From positions 248,001 through 312,000 of the forward strand of contig NZ_CP054918.1 in NCBI RefSeq assembly GCF_013364195.1: 64,000 nt of DNA. Direction: 5' to 3'. This document shows, piece by piece, positions 19,336-27,684 of this stretch. The notes beneath the pieces were generated by a model. The model did not search any database, had not been told where the DNA came from, and worked only from the letters and a program-made list of their open reading frames with translations. Position numbers and translations under genes: made by a program. The DNA comes from Streptomyces sp. NA04227 (GTDB lineage Bacteria; Actinomycetota; Actinomycetes; Streptomycetales; Streptomycetaceae). The first letter of the stretch is position 1. Every line of letters starts with the position of its first letter.

Positions 19336-20319
19336 ATGCAGGGCTACACCGAACTCGGCCTCGGTCCGCTGGACCGCCTGCGCCTGTCGGTCGCCGCCCA
19401 TCAAGGCGCCACCCTGCTCTCGATCGTCGCGGACGCGCTCGGCGGCCGCGCCCAGGGCCTGCCCGAACACTGGCGCCGCCTGGTCCGGCGTACCGCACCC
19501 CCGGGCGCCGACGCGGTCCTCGCCCCGCTCTTCGACCCCGCGTACTCGGTGATCCCGGACTGTCTGACGCCGACGGCGCTCATGCCGGACGGCGACGTAC
19601 CGGGCCAGTGCGCGCACCTGGCCGAACTCGCCCCGGACATCCTGCTCGGCGAACTGGAGGCCGAGTTCCCCGACTTCGTCCCGCCGCAGTGGCAGCCGGT
19701 GGTGGACCGTCCAGGGCAGTGGCTGCGGTCGTACGCACAGGTCCTGGAGCGGGTGTGGGAGGAGTTCGCGCCGGTGTGGCGGCGGGCGGCGCCGCTGCTC
19801 GGGCGTGAGACGGAACGCGTCGGGGTGGCGGCGGTGACCGGCAACGTGGACGTACTGCTCGGCTCGGTCAGTCCGCGTTTCCGCTACGCACAGGAGCGGC
19901 TGCTGCTGCCGGACCAGCAGGCCGCCGGATTCGCCCTGGACGACCGGCGGCTGCTGCTCGTCCCGATCGTCTCCGGACCTGGTGCCTCGATGTTCGCCCT
20001 GGACCGGCCGGACCTGGTGTGGATCGGCTACCCGGTACCCGGGATCGGCCACCTCTGGGAGGACGGTGACCGGGTCCCGCCCGGCACCGACGCCCTGCAA
20101 CTCCTCCTCGGGCCGCGGCGCGCCGAGGTCCTGCGCGGCTGCGGACAGCCGCTCGCCATGGGCGACTTGGCGACGCGCATCGGCTGCAGCCCCGGCACGC
20201 TCACCTACCACTGCGCCCAGCTTGAGCAGGCCGGCCTGCTCCGGCGCGAACGCCGCGGCCAGCAGGTGATGCTCTCGCGCACCGACCGCGGCGACGCACT
20301 CCTGGACCTGCTGATCTGA
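19336..20319 (+). CDS. ArsR-type winged-helix transcriptional regulator with large N-terminal domain
   Basis: 327 residues. The C-terminal 70 residues form an ArsR-like winged helix (LAMGDLATRIGCSPGTLTYHCAQL, then a basic wing RRERRGQQVMLSRT). No metal-binding Cys cluster is visible. The first 240 residues are an alpha/beta domain of unknown function, found with this helix-turn-helix in many actinomycete regulators, probably a ligand or dimerisation domain. ATG at 19336 follows GGGAGCAGGGC. It is isolated, with gaps on both sides, so its target is not evident; autoregulation or control of the downstream glucose dehydrogenase is only a guess. Confidence 0.85.
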   Translation: MQGYTELGLGPLDRLRLSVAAHQGATLLSIVADALGGRAQGLPEHWRRLVRRTAPPGADAVLAPLFDPAYSVIPDCLTPTALMPDGDVPGQCAHLAELAPDILLGELEAEFPDFVPPQWQPVVDRPGQWLRSYAQVLERVWEEFAPVWRRAAPLLGRETERVGVAAVTGNVDVLLGSVSPRFRYAQERLLLPDQQAAGFALDDRRLLLVPIVSGPGASMFALDRPDLVWIGYPVPGIGHLWEDGDRVPPGTDALQLLLGPRRAEVLRGCGQPLAMGDLATRIGCSPGTLTYHCAQLEQAGLLRRERRGQQVMLSRTDRGDALLDLLI

Positions 20320-20861
20320 TCGGTTGGGTACGGGGAGTCGCGTTGGGTACGCCAAGTCGCTTTTCCATGCCCGTCGAAAAGCTTGCGCCGAAGCGGATCT
20401 CTGACAAAGCTCATGCAGGTCGCAGCCGTTGTGACGGCCCCGGCGCCGTCCACCGTGCACCGCCCGGCCCACAGCGTGAGGGGACCGTTCTCCGCGGGGG
20501 AGAAGGCGGTCCCTTCCGCAGGCCATAGCGGGATCCCGCCCGGCGTGGCCGGTCCCGCTCGGCTGTTCGTCGGCACTCCGGGCCCTGTACGGCGGGCCTG
20601 GCGAACCGGGCGCGGCTCGGCGCATGCGTTCTCCTACCGGTCCGGGCCCCGAGCGGCCCGCAGACCCTATTCGCCCGGCCGGGCGCAGCGGTCCCGGCCC
20701 AGGGGGACAGGCCCCCGGCCGGTGCCTATCGTGGGCACGGAAGCGGACGAACACATTCCGTAACGATCCCCGGTGCCCCGCCGTGGGCGCGCCCGGCAGA
20801 TCCGGGCGGCAGACCGGGCGGCGCGGCCCGCCGGTCCGGGATCCCCGATGGGAGAACGCAC
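20320..20861. other. 542-base intergenic region with short direct and inverted repeats
   Basis: A 19-bp near-repeat GTTGGGTACG...AGTCGC occurs twice in tandem at 20323-20341 and 20342-20360. It is followed by CTTTTC-(10)-GAAAAG at 20360-20381, which may serve as a terminator for the ArsR-type gene or as an operator. The rest has no convincing coding sequence. The leader of the downstream dehydrogenase lies at its right end. Confidence 0.45.
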
Positions 20862-21917
20862 ATGAAGGCGATCACCGTGGTGCCCGGCAACCCCGGCCTG
20901 GTGCAGGTCGAGACGCTCGACGAGCAGTTCTCCCGGCCCGGCCCGGGAGAACTGCTCGTCGAAGGGCGTCTGCTGGGGATCTGCGGCACCGACATCGACA
21001 TCATGGAGGACGGGTACGGCGCCCTGCCGCCCGGCCGGCCGAGTCTCGTCCTCGGCCACGAGTCGCTCGGCACCGTGCTCGACGCACCGCCCGGCAGCGG
21101 CTTCGCCGCCGGTGACCTGGTCGCGGGAATCGTCCGCAGACCCGACCCGGTGCCCTGCGAGCCCTGTGCGCACGGCTCGTGGGACTTCTGCGCCAACGGG
21201 CGGTTCACCGAGCGCGGCATCAAGGAACTCGACGGCTACGGCTCGCAGTTGTGGCGCATCGAGCCCGAGTACACGATCCGGCTCGATCCCCGGCTCGGCG
21301 ACTGCGGCGTACTCCTCGAACCGGCCTCGGTGCTCGCCAAGGCCTGGGAGCAGATCGACCGCTTCGTCACGCGCGCGCCGCTCAGGCCCCGGTCGGTGCT
21401 GGTGACGGGCGCGGGTCCGATCGGTCTGCTCGCCGCGCTGATGGGGGTGCAGCGGGAGCTGGACGTGCACGTGATGGACATCAAGGGCGGTGAGCCGAAG
21501 ACCGGGCTCGTCGAGGGGCTCGGTGCCACCTTCCACGTCGGCGGCCTCGACAACGTCCCGACGACGCCGGACATCGTCGTCGACACCACCGGGCACGGGC
21601 CGCTGGTCTTCGACCTCACCCGCAAGGTGGCGCCCTCCGGCATCATCTGCCTGACCGGCATCGCCGCGAGCGGCCGCCGGACACCGGTACCGCTCGACGA
21701 GGGCAACAAGGACATGGTCCTGGAGAACACGGTGATGTTCGGCTCCGTCAACGCCAACCGCCGCAACTTCGAACAGGCCGCGGAGGCGCTCGCGGACGCC
21801 GATCCGCACTGGCTGAAGGGCCTGATCACCCGCCGGGTGCCGCTCAGCGGGCTCACCCCCGAGGCACTGCGCAAGGGCCCCGACGACGTGAAGGTGGTCG
21901 TGGACCTCACGGCCTGA
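20862..21917 (+). CDS. Zinc-dependent glucose 1-dehydrogenase-like MDR enzyme
   Basis: 351 residues, medium-chain dehydrogenase fold, probably oxidising an aldose to its lactone with NAD(P). Catalytic zinc site: Cys41 (GICGTD) and His66-Glu67 (GHES). Structural-zinc cysteines are at 99, 102 and 110 (CEPC...DFC). The coenzyme motif GAGPIG lies near 186-191. The distinctive NGRFTERGIKELDGYGSQ region and the C-terminal NANRRNFEQAAEAL match the archaeal-type glucose dehydrogenase branch rather than alcohol dehydrogenases. ATG 20862 follows GGGAGAACGC. It is monocistronic and closed by a strong hairpin. The exact sugar and NAD versus NADP preference are not resolved. Confidence 0.9.
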   Translation: MKAITVVPGNPGLVQVETLDEQFSRPGPGELLVEGRLLGICGTDIDIMEDGYGALPPGRPSLVLGHESLGTVLDAPPGSGFAAGDLVAGIVRRPDPVPCEPCAHGSWDFCANGRFTERGIKELDGYGSQLWRIEPEYTIRLDPRLGDCGVLLEPASVLAKAWEQIDRFVTRAPLRPRSVLVTGAGPIGLLAALMGVQRELDVHVMDIKGGEPKTGLVEGLGATFHVGGLDNVPTTPDIVVDTTGHGPLVFDLTRKVAPSGIICLTGIAASGRRTPVPLDEGNKDMVLENTVMFGSVNANRRNFEQAAEALADADPHWLKGLITRRVPLSGLTPEALRKGPDDVKVVVDLTA

Positions 21918-21955
21918 GGTCCGGGTCCTCCCCCGCGCCCGCCACGTACGTGCGA

Positions 21956-21987
21956 GGGCGGTACCGGCACAACCGCCGGTACCGCCC
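21956..21987. terminator. Bidirectional hairpin between convergent glucose dehydrogenase and rocD genes
   Basis: A perfect 13-bp stem: GGGCGGTACCGGC at 21956-21968 and its complement at 21975-21987, with a 6-base loop. It sits between two convergent stops. Confidence 0.85.
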
Positions 21988-22041
21988 CCGTGTGACTGGC
22001 CTCCGCTGGGCCTGCGCGCCCGGATGTCGGGCGCTCGGATG

Positions 22042-23259
22042 TCAGCGGCTCAGCACGCGCTCCAGTGAGTCGATCGCCGTGCGCAGGTCCTCCTCGCTGA
22101 TGGACAGCGGAGGTGCGAGCCGGATCGTCGAGCCGTGGGTGTCCTTGACCAGGACGCCCTCGGCCATGAGCAGCTTGCTGACCTCGCGGCCGGTGCCGAT
22201 CTCGGGGTCGATGTCGACGCCCGCCCACAGGCCGCGCGAGCGGTAGCCGAGGACGCCGCGGCCGACCAGCGCGCCGAGCCGCTCCGTGAGGACCGCTCCC
22301 AGGTCCTTCGCGCGCTGCTGGAACTCGCCCGTCTCGAGCAGTCCGACGACCGCCGAACCGACCGCGGCGGCCAGCGGGTTGCCGCCGAAGGTGGAGCCGT
22401 GCTGGCCCGGTCCGAGTACCCGGACGACCTCACGGCGGCCGACCACCGCGGACACCGGCACGATGCCGCCGCCGAGCGCCTTGCCGAGCAGCAGCAGGTC
22501 GGGCTGGACACCCTCGTGCTCGACGGCCAGCGTGGTGCCGGTGCGGCCGAGGCCGGACTGGATCTCGTCGGCGATGAACAGCACGTTGTGGCGGCGGGTG
22601 AGTTCGCGTACGCCCGCGAGATAGCCGTCGCTCGGGATGAGCACTCCGGCCTCGCCCTGGATGGGCTCGATGAGAACGGCCGCGGTGTTCTCGTCGATGG
22701 CCGCCTCCATGGCGGCCAGGTCGTCGTAGGGGACGCTGCGGAAGCCGGGGGTGAAGGGGCCGAAGTTGGTACGGGCCACCGGGTCGTCGGAGAAGCTGAC
22801 GATGGTGGTGGTCCGGCCGTGGAAGTTCCCCTCGGCCACCACGATGTTCGCCTGGTCCTGGGCGACGCCCTTGACCTCGTACGCCCACTTGCGCGCCAGC
22901 TTGATGCCGCTCTCCACGGCCTCCGCACCGGTGTTCATCGGCAGCGTCATGTCCAGGCCGGTCAGGTCGGCCAGCTGCTCGGCGAATCCGGCGAGCCGGT
23001 CGTTGTGGAAGGCGCGCGAGGTGAGCGTGAGCCGGTCGAGCTGGCGGTGCGCGGCCTCGATGAGCACCGGGTTGCGGTGCCCGAAGTTCAGGGCCGAGTA
23101 CCCGGCGAGCATGTCCAGGTAACGGCGCCCCTCCACGTCCCGTACCCAGGCGCCCTCCGCCTCGGCGACGACGACGGGCAGCGGATGGTAGTTGTGTGCG
23201 AGCTTCGCGTCCTCGACCTCGATCAGTTCGGCGGAGGAGCGCTCGGGGTGAGTGGTCAT
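22042..23259 (-). CDS. rocD: Ornithine aminotransferase
   Basis: 405 residues, PLP fold type I, class III aminotransferase. It converts ornithine and 2-oxoglutarate to glutamate semialdehyde and glutamate in the cytosol. Visible motifs: NTGAEAVES near 109-117, the PLP-binding Asp231 (IADEIQSGLGRTG), and the Schiff-base Lys260 (LGKALGGG). Length is typical. ATG 23259 overlaps the stop of ddaH in ATGA, so it is the last gene of an operon behind ddaH, with an Lrp-type regulator upstream on the same strand. Together these channel arginine derivatives and ornithine towards glutamate. Confidence 0.96.
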   Translation of the reverse strand: MTTHPERSSAELIEVEDAKLAHNYHPLPVVVAEAEGAWVRDVEGRRYLDMLAGYSALNFGHRNPVLIEAAHRQLDRLTLTSRAFHNDRLAGFAEQLADLTGLDMTLPMNTGAEAVESGIKLARKWAYEVKGVAQDQANIVVAEGNFHGRTTTIVSFSDDPVARTNFGPFTPGFRSVPYDDLAAMEAAIDENTAAVLIEPIQGEAGVLIPSDGYLAGVRELTRRHNVLFIADEIQSGLGRTGTTLAVEHEGVQPDLLLLGKALGGGIVPVSAVVGRREVVRVLGPGQHGSTFGGNPLAAAVGSAVVGLLETGEFQQRAKDLGAVLTERLGALVGRGVLGYRSRGLWAGVDIDPEIGTGREVSKLLMAEGVLVKDTHGSTIRLAPPLSISEEDLRTAIDSLERVLSR

Positions 23260-24089
23260 ACGGTACGTACCTCCTGGGTGCAGCACTTGACGCTGCCGCC
23301 GGCCTTGTGGAATTCGGACACATCGACCGGGACGGGCTGGTAGCCGCGCTCGGTCAGGCGCGCGGTCAGGTCCGTGGCGCCGTGCGGCACGACGACGTTC
23401 TTGCCGTCCGAGACCGAGTTGAGGCCAAAGGCGAGGGCGTCCTCGCGGGTGGCGATCACGGCCTCCGGGTACAGCCGCTCCAGCGCCTCCCGGCTGCCCG
23501 GCGAGAATGCCTCGGGGTAGTAGGCGACGTTCGCCTCGTTCGTCTCCCGGCCGTCGTCGAGCACGAACAGCGCGGTGTCGAGGTGGTAGAAGTACGGGTC
23601 CGTCAGGTGCAGGCTCACCACGGGGATGCCGAGGTACTCCTGCGCCTCCTGGTGCGCGGCGGGCACGGTACGGAAACCGGTTCCCGCGAGGAGCACCCGG
23701 CCCGCCGGGACCAGGTCGCCCTCGCCCTCGCAGACGAACTCGGGCTCGCGCACGTCGAATCCGGCCGCCTTGAACCAGGCCTCGAACGCGGGTGTCTCCG
23801 GCCGTCGCTCCACCGCGTGGAAGCGCGAGCCGAGTACCCGGCCGTCGACGACCACGGCGCCGTTGGCCGCGAAGACCATGTCCGGGAGGCCGGGCAGGGG
23901 CTCGATGGTCTCGACGGTGTGCCCCAGGGAGCGGTAGGTCTCCACGAGGCCCTGCCACTGGGCGAGGGCGCGCGCGGGGTCCACCGGCACGTCCCCGGAC
24001 ATCCAGGGGTTGATGGTGTAGCGGACGTCGAAGTACCGCGGTTCGCACATCAGGTATCTGCGCGCTCGCGCAGCGGGCACGGACGGCAC
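23256..24089 (-). CDS. ddaH: Dimethylarginine dimethylaminohydrolase / arginine deiminase-fold enzyme
   Basis: 277 residues from GTG 24089, chosen for an AAAGGA ribosome site; a GTG at 24116 is possible but leaves no such site. Guanidine-modifying-fold hydrolase expected to convert methylated arginine (or a related guanidine) to citrulline. The N-terminal substrate motif MCEPRYFDVRYTINPWM is clear. The active-site His lies in the LHLTDPYFYHLDTAL region and the nucleophile Cys near 269-270 (GGSVKCC). It is translationally coupled to rocD. Lrp-like operator sequences lie upstream. The exact substrate cannot be read from sequence. Confidence 0.92.
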   Translation of the reverse strand: MPSVPAARARRYLMCEPRYFDVRYTINPWMSGDVPVDPARALAQWQGLVETYRSLGHTVETIEPLPGLPDMVFAANGAVVVDGRVLGSRFHAVERRPETPAFEAWFKAAGFDVREPEFVCEGEGDLVPAGRVLLAGTGFRTVPAAHQEAQEYLGIPVVSLHLTDPYFYHLDTALFVLDDGRETNEANVAYYPEAFSPGSREALERLYPEAVIATREDALAFGLNSVSDGKNVVVPHGATDLTARLTERGYQPVPVDVSEFHKAGGSVKCCTQEVRTV

Positions 24090-24154
24090 AGGGGGTGGTC
24101 CTTTCGCCGTAAGCACTGAGGGGATGCCTCAACCGTAGAAAGGCAGGTGATCTG

Positions 24155-24199
24155 CGACAACGGCTGTCGATTGCGTGTTGGCGCAGGAATTTTGCGTGT
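24155..24199. promoter_or_regulatory. Probable Lrp-type operator upstream of ddaH-rocD
   Basis: CGACA-(5)-TGTCG inverted repeat at 24155-24169, followed by direct TTGCGTGT copies at 24171-24178 and 24192-24199, two helical turns apart. It lies 66-110 bases upstream of ddaH. Spaced sites of this kind fit Lrp/AsnC binding, and the gene just upstream encodes such a regulator. Confidence 0.55.
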
Positions 24200-24235
24200 C
24201 GAGCCCGGCTCGCAGCCGATCTTTTCGTCCCGGGT

Positions 24236-24766
24236 TCAATCCTGCGGTGCCGCCGGAGGATTGGCCTCCTGAGCGGTCACCGCCGACCCGGCGGGGGCCG
24301 TGGCTCCGGCGTCCGGGGAGCCGGGCAGCAGATGGGTCAGGACGATGACACTGTTGGTCCGGCGGACGAAGTTCTCGGCCCGGATGCGTTCGAGGACTTC
24401 CTCGAAGTGTTCGATGTCGGCGGCCCTGATGTGCAGCAGGGCGTCCGCTCCCCCGGTGACGGTCATCGCGGCGACCACCTCCGGGTAGGTCCGCGCCACC
24501 TCGGCCAGCCTGCGGGGCGGCGCCGCGCCCTCGCAGAACACCTCGACATAGGCCTCGGTCCGCCAGCCGAGCGCGCTCGGCCGTACGACCGTGGTGAACC
24601 CGGTGATGATCTCGCTCTCGCGCATCCGGTCCACCCGGCGTTTGACCGCCGCCGGTGACAGTCCGATCTCCTGGCCGATCTCCACGAAACTGCGGCGGGC
24701 GTTGGCCATCAGGGCGGAGAGGATCTTGCGGTCGAGAGCGTCGAGGGTCACCGGCTGAGAGGCCAT
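24236..24766 (-). CDS. Lrp/AsnC-family transcriptional regulator
   Basis: 176 residues from ATG 24766. N-terminal helix-turn-helix (LDALDRKILSALMANARRSF, EIGLSPAAVKRRVDRM) followed by an AsnC ligand-binding domain (about 65-150, with VVAAMTVTGGADALLHI). The C-terminal 25 residues are a low-complexity Ala/Pro tail. It lies upstream of and in the same direction as ddaH-rocD, so it most likely senses an amino acid and controls them. It diverges from the DoxX-peroxiredoxin unit, with a palindrome in the shared gap. Confidence 0.94.
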   Translation of the reverse strand: MASQPVTLDALDRKILSALMANARRSFVEIGQEIGLSPAAVKRRVDRMRESEIITGFTTVVRPSALGWRTEAYVEVFCEGAAPPRRLAEVARTYPEVVAAMTVTGGADALLHIRAADIEHFEEVLERIRAENFVRRTNSVIVLTHLLPGSPDAGATAPAGSAVTAQEANPPAAPQD

Positions 24767-24939
24767 GGGTCGGGTGCCGCCTTCCTGCGTCGTACTGATG
24801 CCGCCCGGAGCGCGGCCGCGGTCGCGGCGCGCTCGACAGGGAGCTTGACCCATCGCCCCCGGCCTGCGCGAACCGGGCACCCGTCGGGCGGGCCGTCCGT
24901 GATCCTCGTCCCTCTTGTCCGACCACCGGAGTCAACATA

Positions 24940-24955
24940 CTTACTGTTTAGTAAG
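24940..24955. promoter_or_regulatory. Palindromic operator upstream of DoxX-peroxiredoxin
   Basis: CTTACT-GTTT-AGTAAG, a perfect 6-bp inverted repeat with a 4-base spacer, 29 bases before the DoxX start and AT-rich for this genome. The shape is typical of a TetR-family operator. No TetR gene lies in the window. Confidence 0.65.
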
Positions 24956-24984
24956 CTCCGCCGAAAGTCATCCGGGGAGCTGTC

Positions 24985-25401
24985 ATGCCGCAGAAGTCCA
25001 GCAAGCTCAGCACGATCGGGAAGATCAGGAACGTGGACTCGGCCACCGCGCTGGCCGGGTTCCTCGCCGGAGCCGGGGTGTCCCACTTCGTGGTGCCGAA
25101 GCTGTTCGACGCCATCGTGCCGCGGGTACTGCCCGGTTCGCCGCGCGCCTGGACACAGGCGGGCGGAGTCGCGGAGCTCGCGCTGGCGGCCGGGATCGCC
25201 TGTCCCCGTACGCGCCGGGTCGCCGCCCAGGCCACCGCGGCGTTCTTCGTCGGGGTGTTCCCGGCGAACATCCAGATGGCCGTGGACTGGCGGCACAAGC
25301 CCGCACCGCTGCGCAACCTCGCGCTCGCCCGGCTGCCGCTGCAGGCACCGTTGGTGCTGTGGGCCCGCAGCGTCGGCCGGAAGGCCACCCCCGTCCGATA
25401 A
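24985..25401 (+). CDS. Small DoxX-like membrane protein
   Basis: 138 residues with hydrophobic stretches at about 18-35, 60-75 and 85-100 (QATAAFFVGVFPANIQMAVDW), resembling the DoxX/YphA group of small four-helix membrane proteins. ATG 24985 follows GGAGCTGTC. The peroxiredoxin gene begins 65 bases downstream on the same strand with no terminator between, suggesting an oxidative-stress pair. Members of this family are linked to thiol and redox homeostasis, but the biochemical role is not established. Confidence 0.8.
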   Translation: MPQKSSKLSTIGKIRNVDSATALAGFLAGAGVSHFVVPKLFDAIVPRVLPGSPRAWTQAGGVAELALAAGIACPRTRRVAAQATAAFFVGVFPANIQMAVDWRHKPAPLRNLALARLPLQAPLVLWARSVGRKATPVR

Positions 25402-25466
25402 CCTGCAGCGCTGCCGGGCTCCGGCGGCGGCAGCAACTCCCTTGCCCACCAGCCCAGGAGAGACCG

Positions 25467-25922
25467 ATGAAGATCGGCGACGTCGTCCCCGATTTCGAAC
25501 TGCCCGACGAGACCGGCACCTCCCGCACCCTGTCCGGCCTGCTCGCGGACGGACCGGTGGTGCTGTTCTTCTATCCGGCCGCCATGACGCCCGGCTGCAC
25601 CGCCGAAGCCTGCCATTTCCGCGACCTGGCGGCCGAGTTCAGCGCGGCGGGCGGGCGTCCGGTGGGCATAAGCGCCGACGAGGTCGCCAAGCAGCAGGAG
25701 TTCGCGGACAAGCACTCGCTGGGCTACCCGCTGCTCTCCGATCCCGAGGGCAGCGTCCGGGAGCACTTCGAGGTCAAGCGCGGGTTCGCGATGATGCCGA
25801 CCAAGCGGGCCACCTTCGTGATCGGCACGGACCGCAAGGTCGTCGAGATCGTCCGCAGTGAACTGCGTATGAGCGTGCACGCGGACCGCGCGCTGGAAGC
25901 CCTGCGCAAGATCGCGGCCTGA
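25467..25922 (+). CDS. Peroxiredoxin (AhpC/TSA, Bcp-like)
   Basis: 151 residues, cytosolic thiol peroxidase that reduces hydrogen peroxide or organic hydroperoxides. The active-site motif TPGCTAEAC contains the peroxidatic Cys44 and a Cys at 49, the spacing used as resolving Cys in Bcp-type (PrxQ) enzymes. The thioredoxin fold is evident (VVLFFYPAAMTPG; later TFVIGTDRKVVEIV). ATG 25467 follows AGGAGAG. It is the second gene after DoxX and likely shares its promoter and operator. A strong hairpin follows. Confidence 0.95.
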   Translation: MKIGDVVPDFELPDETGTSRTLSGLLADGPVVLFFYPAAMTPGCTAEACHFRDLAAEFSAAGGRPVGISADEVAKQQEFADKHSLGYPLLSDPEGSVREHFEVKRGFAMMPTKRATFVIGTDRKVVEIVRSELRMSVHADRALEALRKIAA

Positions 25923-25929
25923 GGCGCCG

Positions 25930-25956
25930 GGGCGCCCGGCGCGGAGCCGGGCGCCC
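25930..25956. terminator. Bidirectional hairpin after peroxiredoxin
   Basis: A perfect 11-bp stem: GGGCGCCCGGC at 25930-25940 with its complement at 25946-25956 and a 5-base loop. It sits between convergent stops. Confidence 0.85.
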
Positions 25957-25968
25957 GGACCGCCCCGC

Positions 25969-27219
25969 TCAGGCGGCGGTGGCCAGGAAGTTCTTCCAGC
26001 CGCCGGTGGGCTGTTCACCGATCTCCAGGGTGCGCAGCTTCTGGAGCACCGCCGGGTCCTGGACGTCCAGCCAGTCCACCAACTGCCTGAAGGACACGAG
26101 GCGTACGTCCTCCTTGTCGGCGATCTGCTTCAGGGCCTCCTCGACGGCGTCCATGTAGATGCCGCCGTTCCACTCCTCGAAGTGGTTGCCGATGAACAGC
26201 GGCGCACGGTTGGTCTCGTACGCCCTGCTGAAACCGGAGAGGTAGGACTCGGTCGCCTGCCTGCGCCAGGCCGGGTAGTTGGAGGCAGGAGCCCGGGTGG
26301 AGTTGAGGGACTGGTTGGCCAGGATGTTGTAGTCCATCGACAGGACCTCGAAGCTGTGGCCCGGGAAGGGAATGCCCTGCAGGGGCAGGTCCCACAGGCC
26401 CATCTTCTTCTCGGGCCAGCGCTGGACGCCGCCGGGCGAGGACGAGTCGTAGCGCCAGCCGAGTTCGCGGGCCGTGGGCAGCAGGTTGTCCTGGCCGAGC
26501 AGGCAGGGCGTACGGCCGCCGACGAGTTCCTTGTCGTAGTCGAAGGGCAGCGGGTCGTCGTCGGCCCAGCCGGTGTTGGTACGCCAGGTCTTGATGAAAC
26601 CGCGCGCCTGCTCGATCTCGGAGCGCCACTGGGCCGAGGTCCAGTTCGCCACCGATCCACTGCCGCCGCAGAAGTGCCCGTTGAAGTGGGTACCGATCTC
26701 GTGCCCGTTCAGCCAGGCCCGGCGTACGTAGCGCAGCGTGTCCCTGATGTGCTCGTCGGAGAGATAGCCGATGTCGGAGGCGCCGATGAGGTTGTTCGGC
26801 GGGTTGTACAGACGCCGCTTCGACTCCGGCAGCAGATACACGCCGGAGAGGAAGAAGGTCATGTGCGCGTCGTGGTCCTCGGCGAGCTTGAGGAAGCGGG
26901 GGAACAGACCGTTGCCGACCTCGCCCGCCCCGTCCCAGGAGAAGACGACGAACTGCGGTGGCGTTTCGCCCGGTTCGAGTCTGACCGGCTCCACGGGCTG
27001 GTTCGGCTGCCGACCCGTGAAGGCCGTCGAACCGTCACCGATGAGCCTCGGCGCGCTCCTGCGGGCGGCGTCCGCGCCCGGAGCGGCGCTCCGCCCGGAA
27101 CCGCCGGGCCCGCTGCCCCCGCCCGAGAGCGTGCCGCACCCGGCCAGACCGACGGCCGCGGCACCCAGCCCCAAGCCCATTCCCACTGCGTCTCTACGGC
27201 TGATCTCGCTCACTGGCAT
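25969..27219 (-). CDS. Tat-exported lipoprotein with polysaccharide deacetylase-like domain
   Basis: 416 residues. The N-terminus has twin arginines (SRRDAVGMG), a hydrophobic core and a lipobox LAGC near residue 28, so it should be exported folded and lipid-anchored. After a Gly/Ser linker, the NodB-like fold shows FSWDGAGE (metal Asp position) and GTHFNGHF (His-x3-His), as in family 4 carbohydrate esterases; the substrate is probably a cell-wall or extracellular polysaccharide (inference). Its core is longer than simple deacetylases, with an extra WLNGHEIG-to-C-terminus region. ATG 27219 is used; upstream codons lack coding character. A palindrome lies 8 bases before the start. Confidence 0.85.
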   Translation of the reverse strand: MPVSEISRRDAVGMGLGLGAAAVGLAGCGTLSGGGSGPGGSGRSAAPGADAARRSAPRLIGDGSTAFTGRQPNQPVEPVRLEPGETPPQFVVFSWDGAGEVGNGLFPRFLKLAEDHDAHMTFFLSGVYLLPESKRRLYNPPNNLIGASDIGYLSDEHIRDTLRYVRRAWLNGHEIGTHFNGHFCGGSGSVANWTSAQWRSEIEQARGFIKTWRTNTGWADDDPLPFDYDKELVGGRTPCLLGQDNLLPTARELGWRYDSSSPGGVQRWPEKKMGLWDLPLQGIPFPGHSFEVLSMDYNILANQSLNSTRAPASNYPAWRRQATESYLSGFSRAYETNRAPLFIGNHFEEWNGGIYMDAVEEALKQIADKEDVRLVSFRQLVDWLDVQDPAVLQKLRTLEIGEQPTGGWKNFLATAA

Positions 27220-27226
27220 CCCAACC

Positions 27227-27245
27227 CGTGCCGTCGGACGGCACG
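27227..27245. promoter_or_regulatory. Palindrome overlapping the leader of the lipoprotein gene
   Basis: CGTGCCGTC-G-GACGGCACG, a 9-bp inverted repeat with a one-base centre, 8 bases upstream of the start codon. It could bind a repressor dimer or hide the ribosome site. Confidence 0.55.
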
Positions 27246-27684
27246 TTGTGCGTAGCCCACTGACAAGCCAGACCATAAATCACATAAATAGATAAATAGG
27301 ACATTCAGCCCGGCGCGCCGTGCAATGGAGTGAGCAGGGGGGTGGGCGGCTGAGCGGCGGGCTCATGTGCCGATGGAGCGTGAGGTGCGGGTGGGTGCTG
27401 TGGGTGTGCACTGCAGGTGTGCACTGCGGGGCAGGGCAGGGCTCAGCAGGCCTCAGAGGCCGAGGGGCACGCGTGGCGCGGTGAACTCACCTGCCGATGT
27501 GGGAAGTTGGAAAGATCCAGGTTCAGGGGCCGAGGTCCGGGCCCGTCGTGTCGGCAAGGCAGACAGGCGGGGCCGCCTCAACCGAACGGGCACGGCATCG
27601 CGCCCTCAAAGCGCTGGCTGCCACGTGGCGCCCGGGAGGCGGGGCCCAGGGCCCCTCGTTTGGATCTTGCCGGGGGACGACCGG
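27246..27684. other. 439-base gap with an AT-rich promoter-like patch
   Basis: Between two minus-strand genes. On the minus strand, 27301-27274 reads TATTTATCTATTTATG followed by TGATTTATGG, strikingly AT-rich and probably the promoter of the lipoprotein gene. The rest (27310-27684) holds no recognised gene. GGGGCCC-A-GGGCCCC at 27641-27655 is a near-perfect palindrome. Confidence 0.5.

Noticed and set aside
27641..27655. GGGGCCC-A-GGGCCCC as a terminator
   Set aside because: A one-base centre cannot form an RNA hairpin loop.
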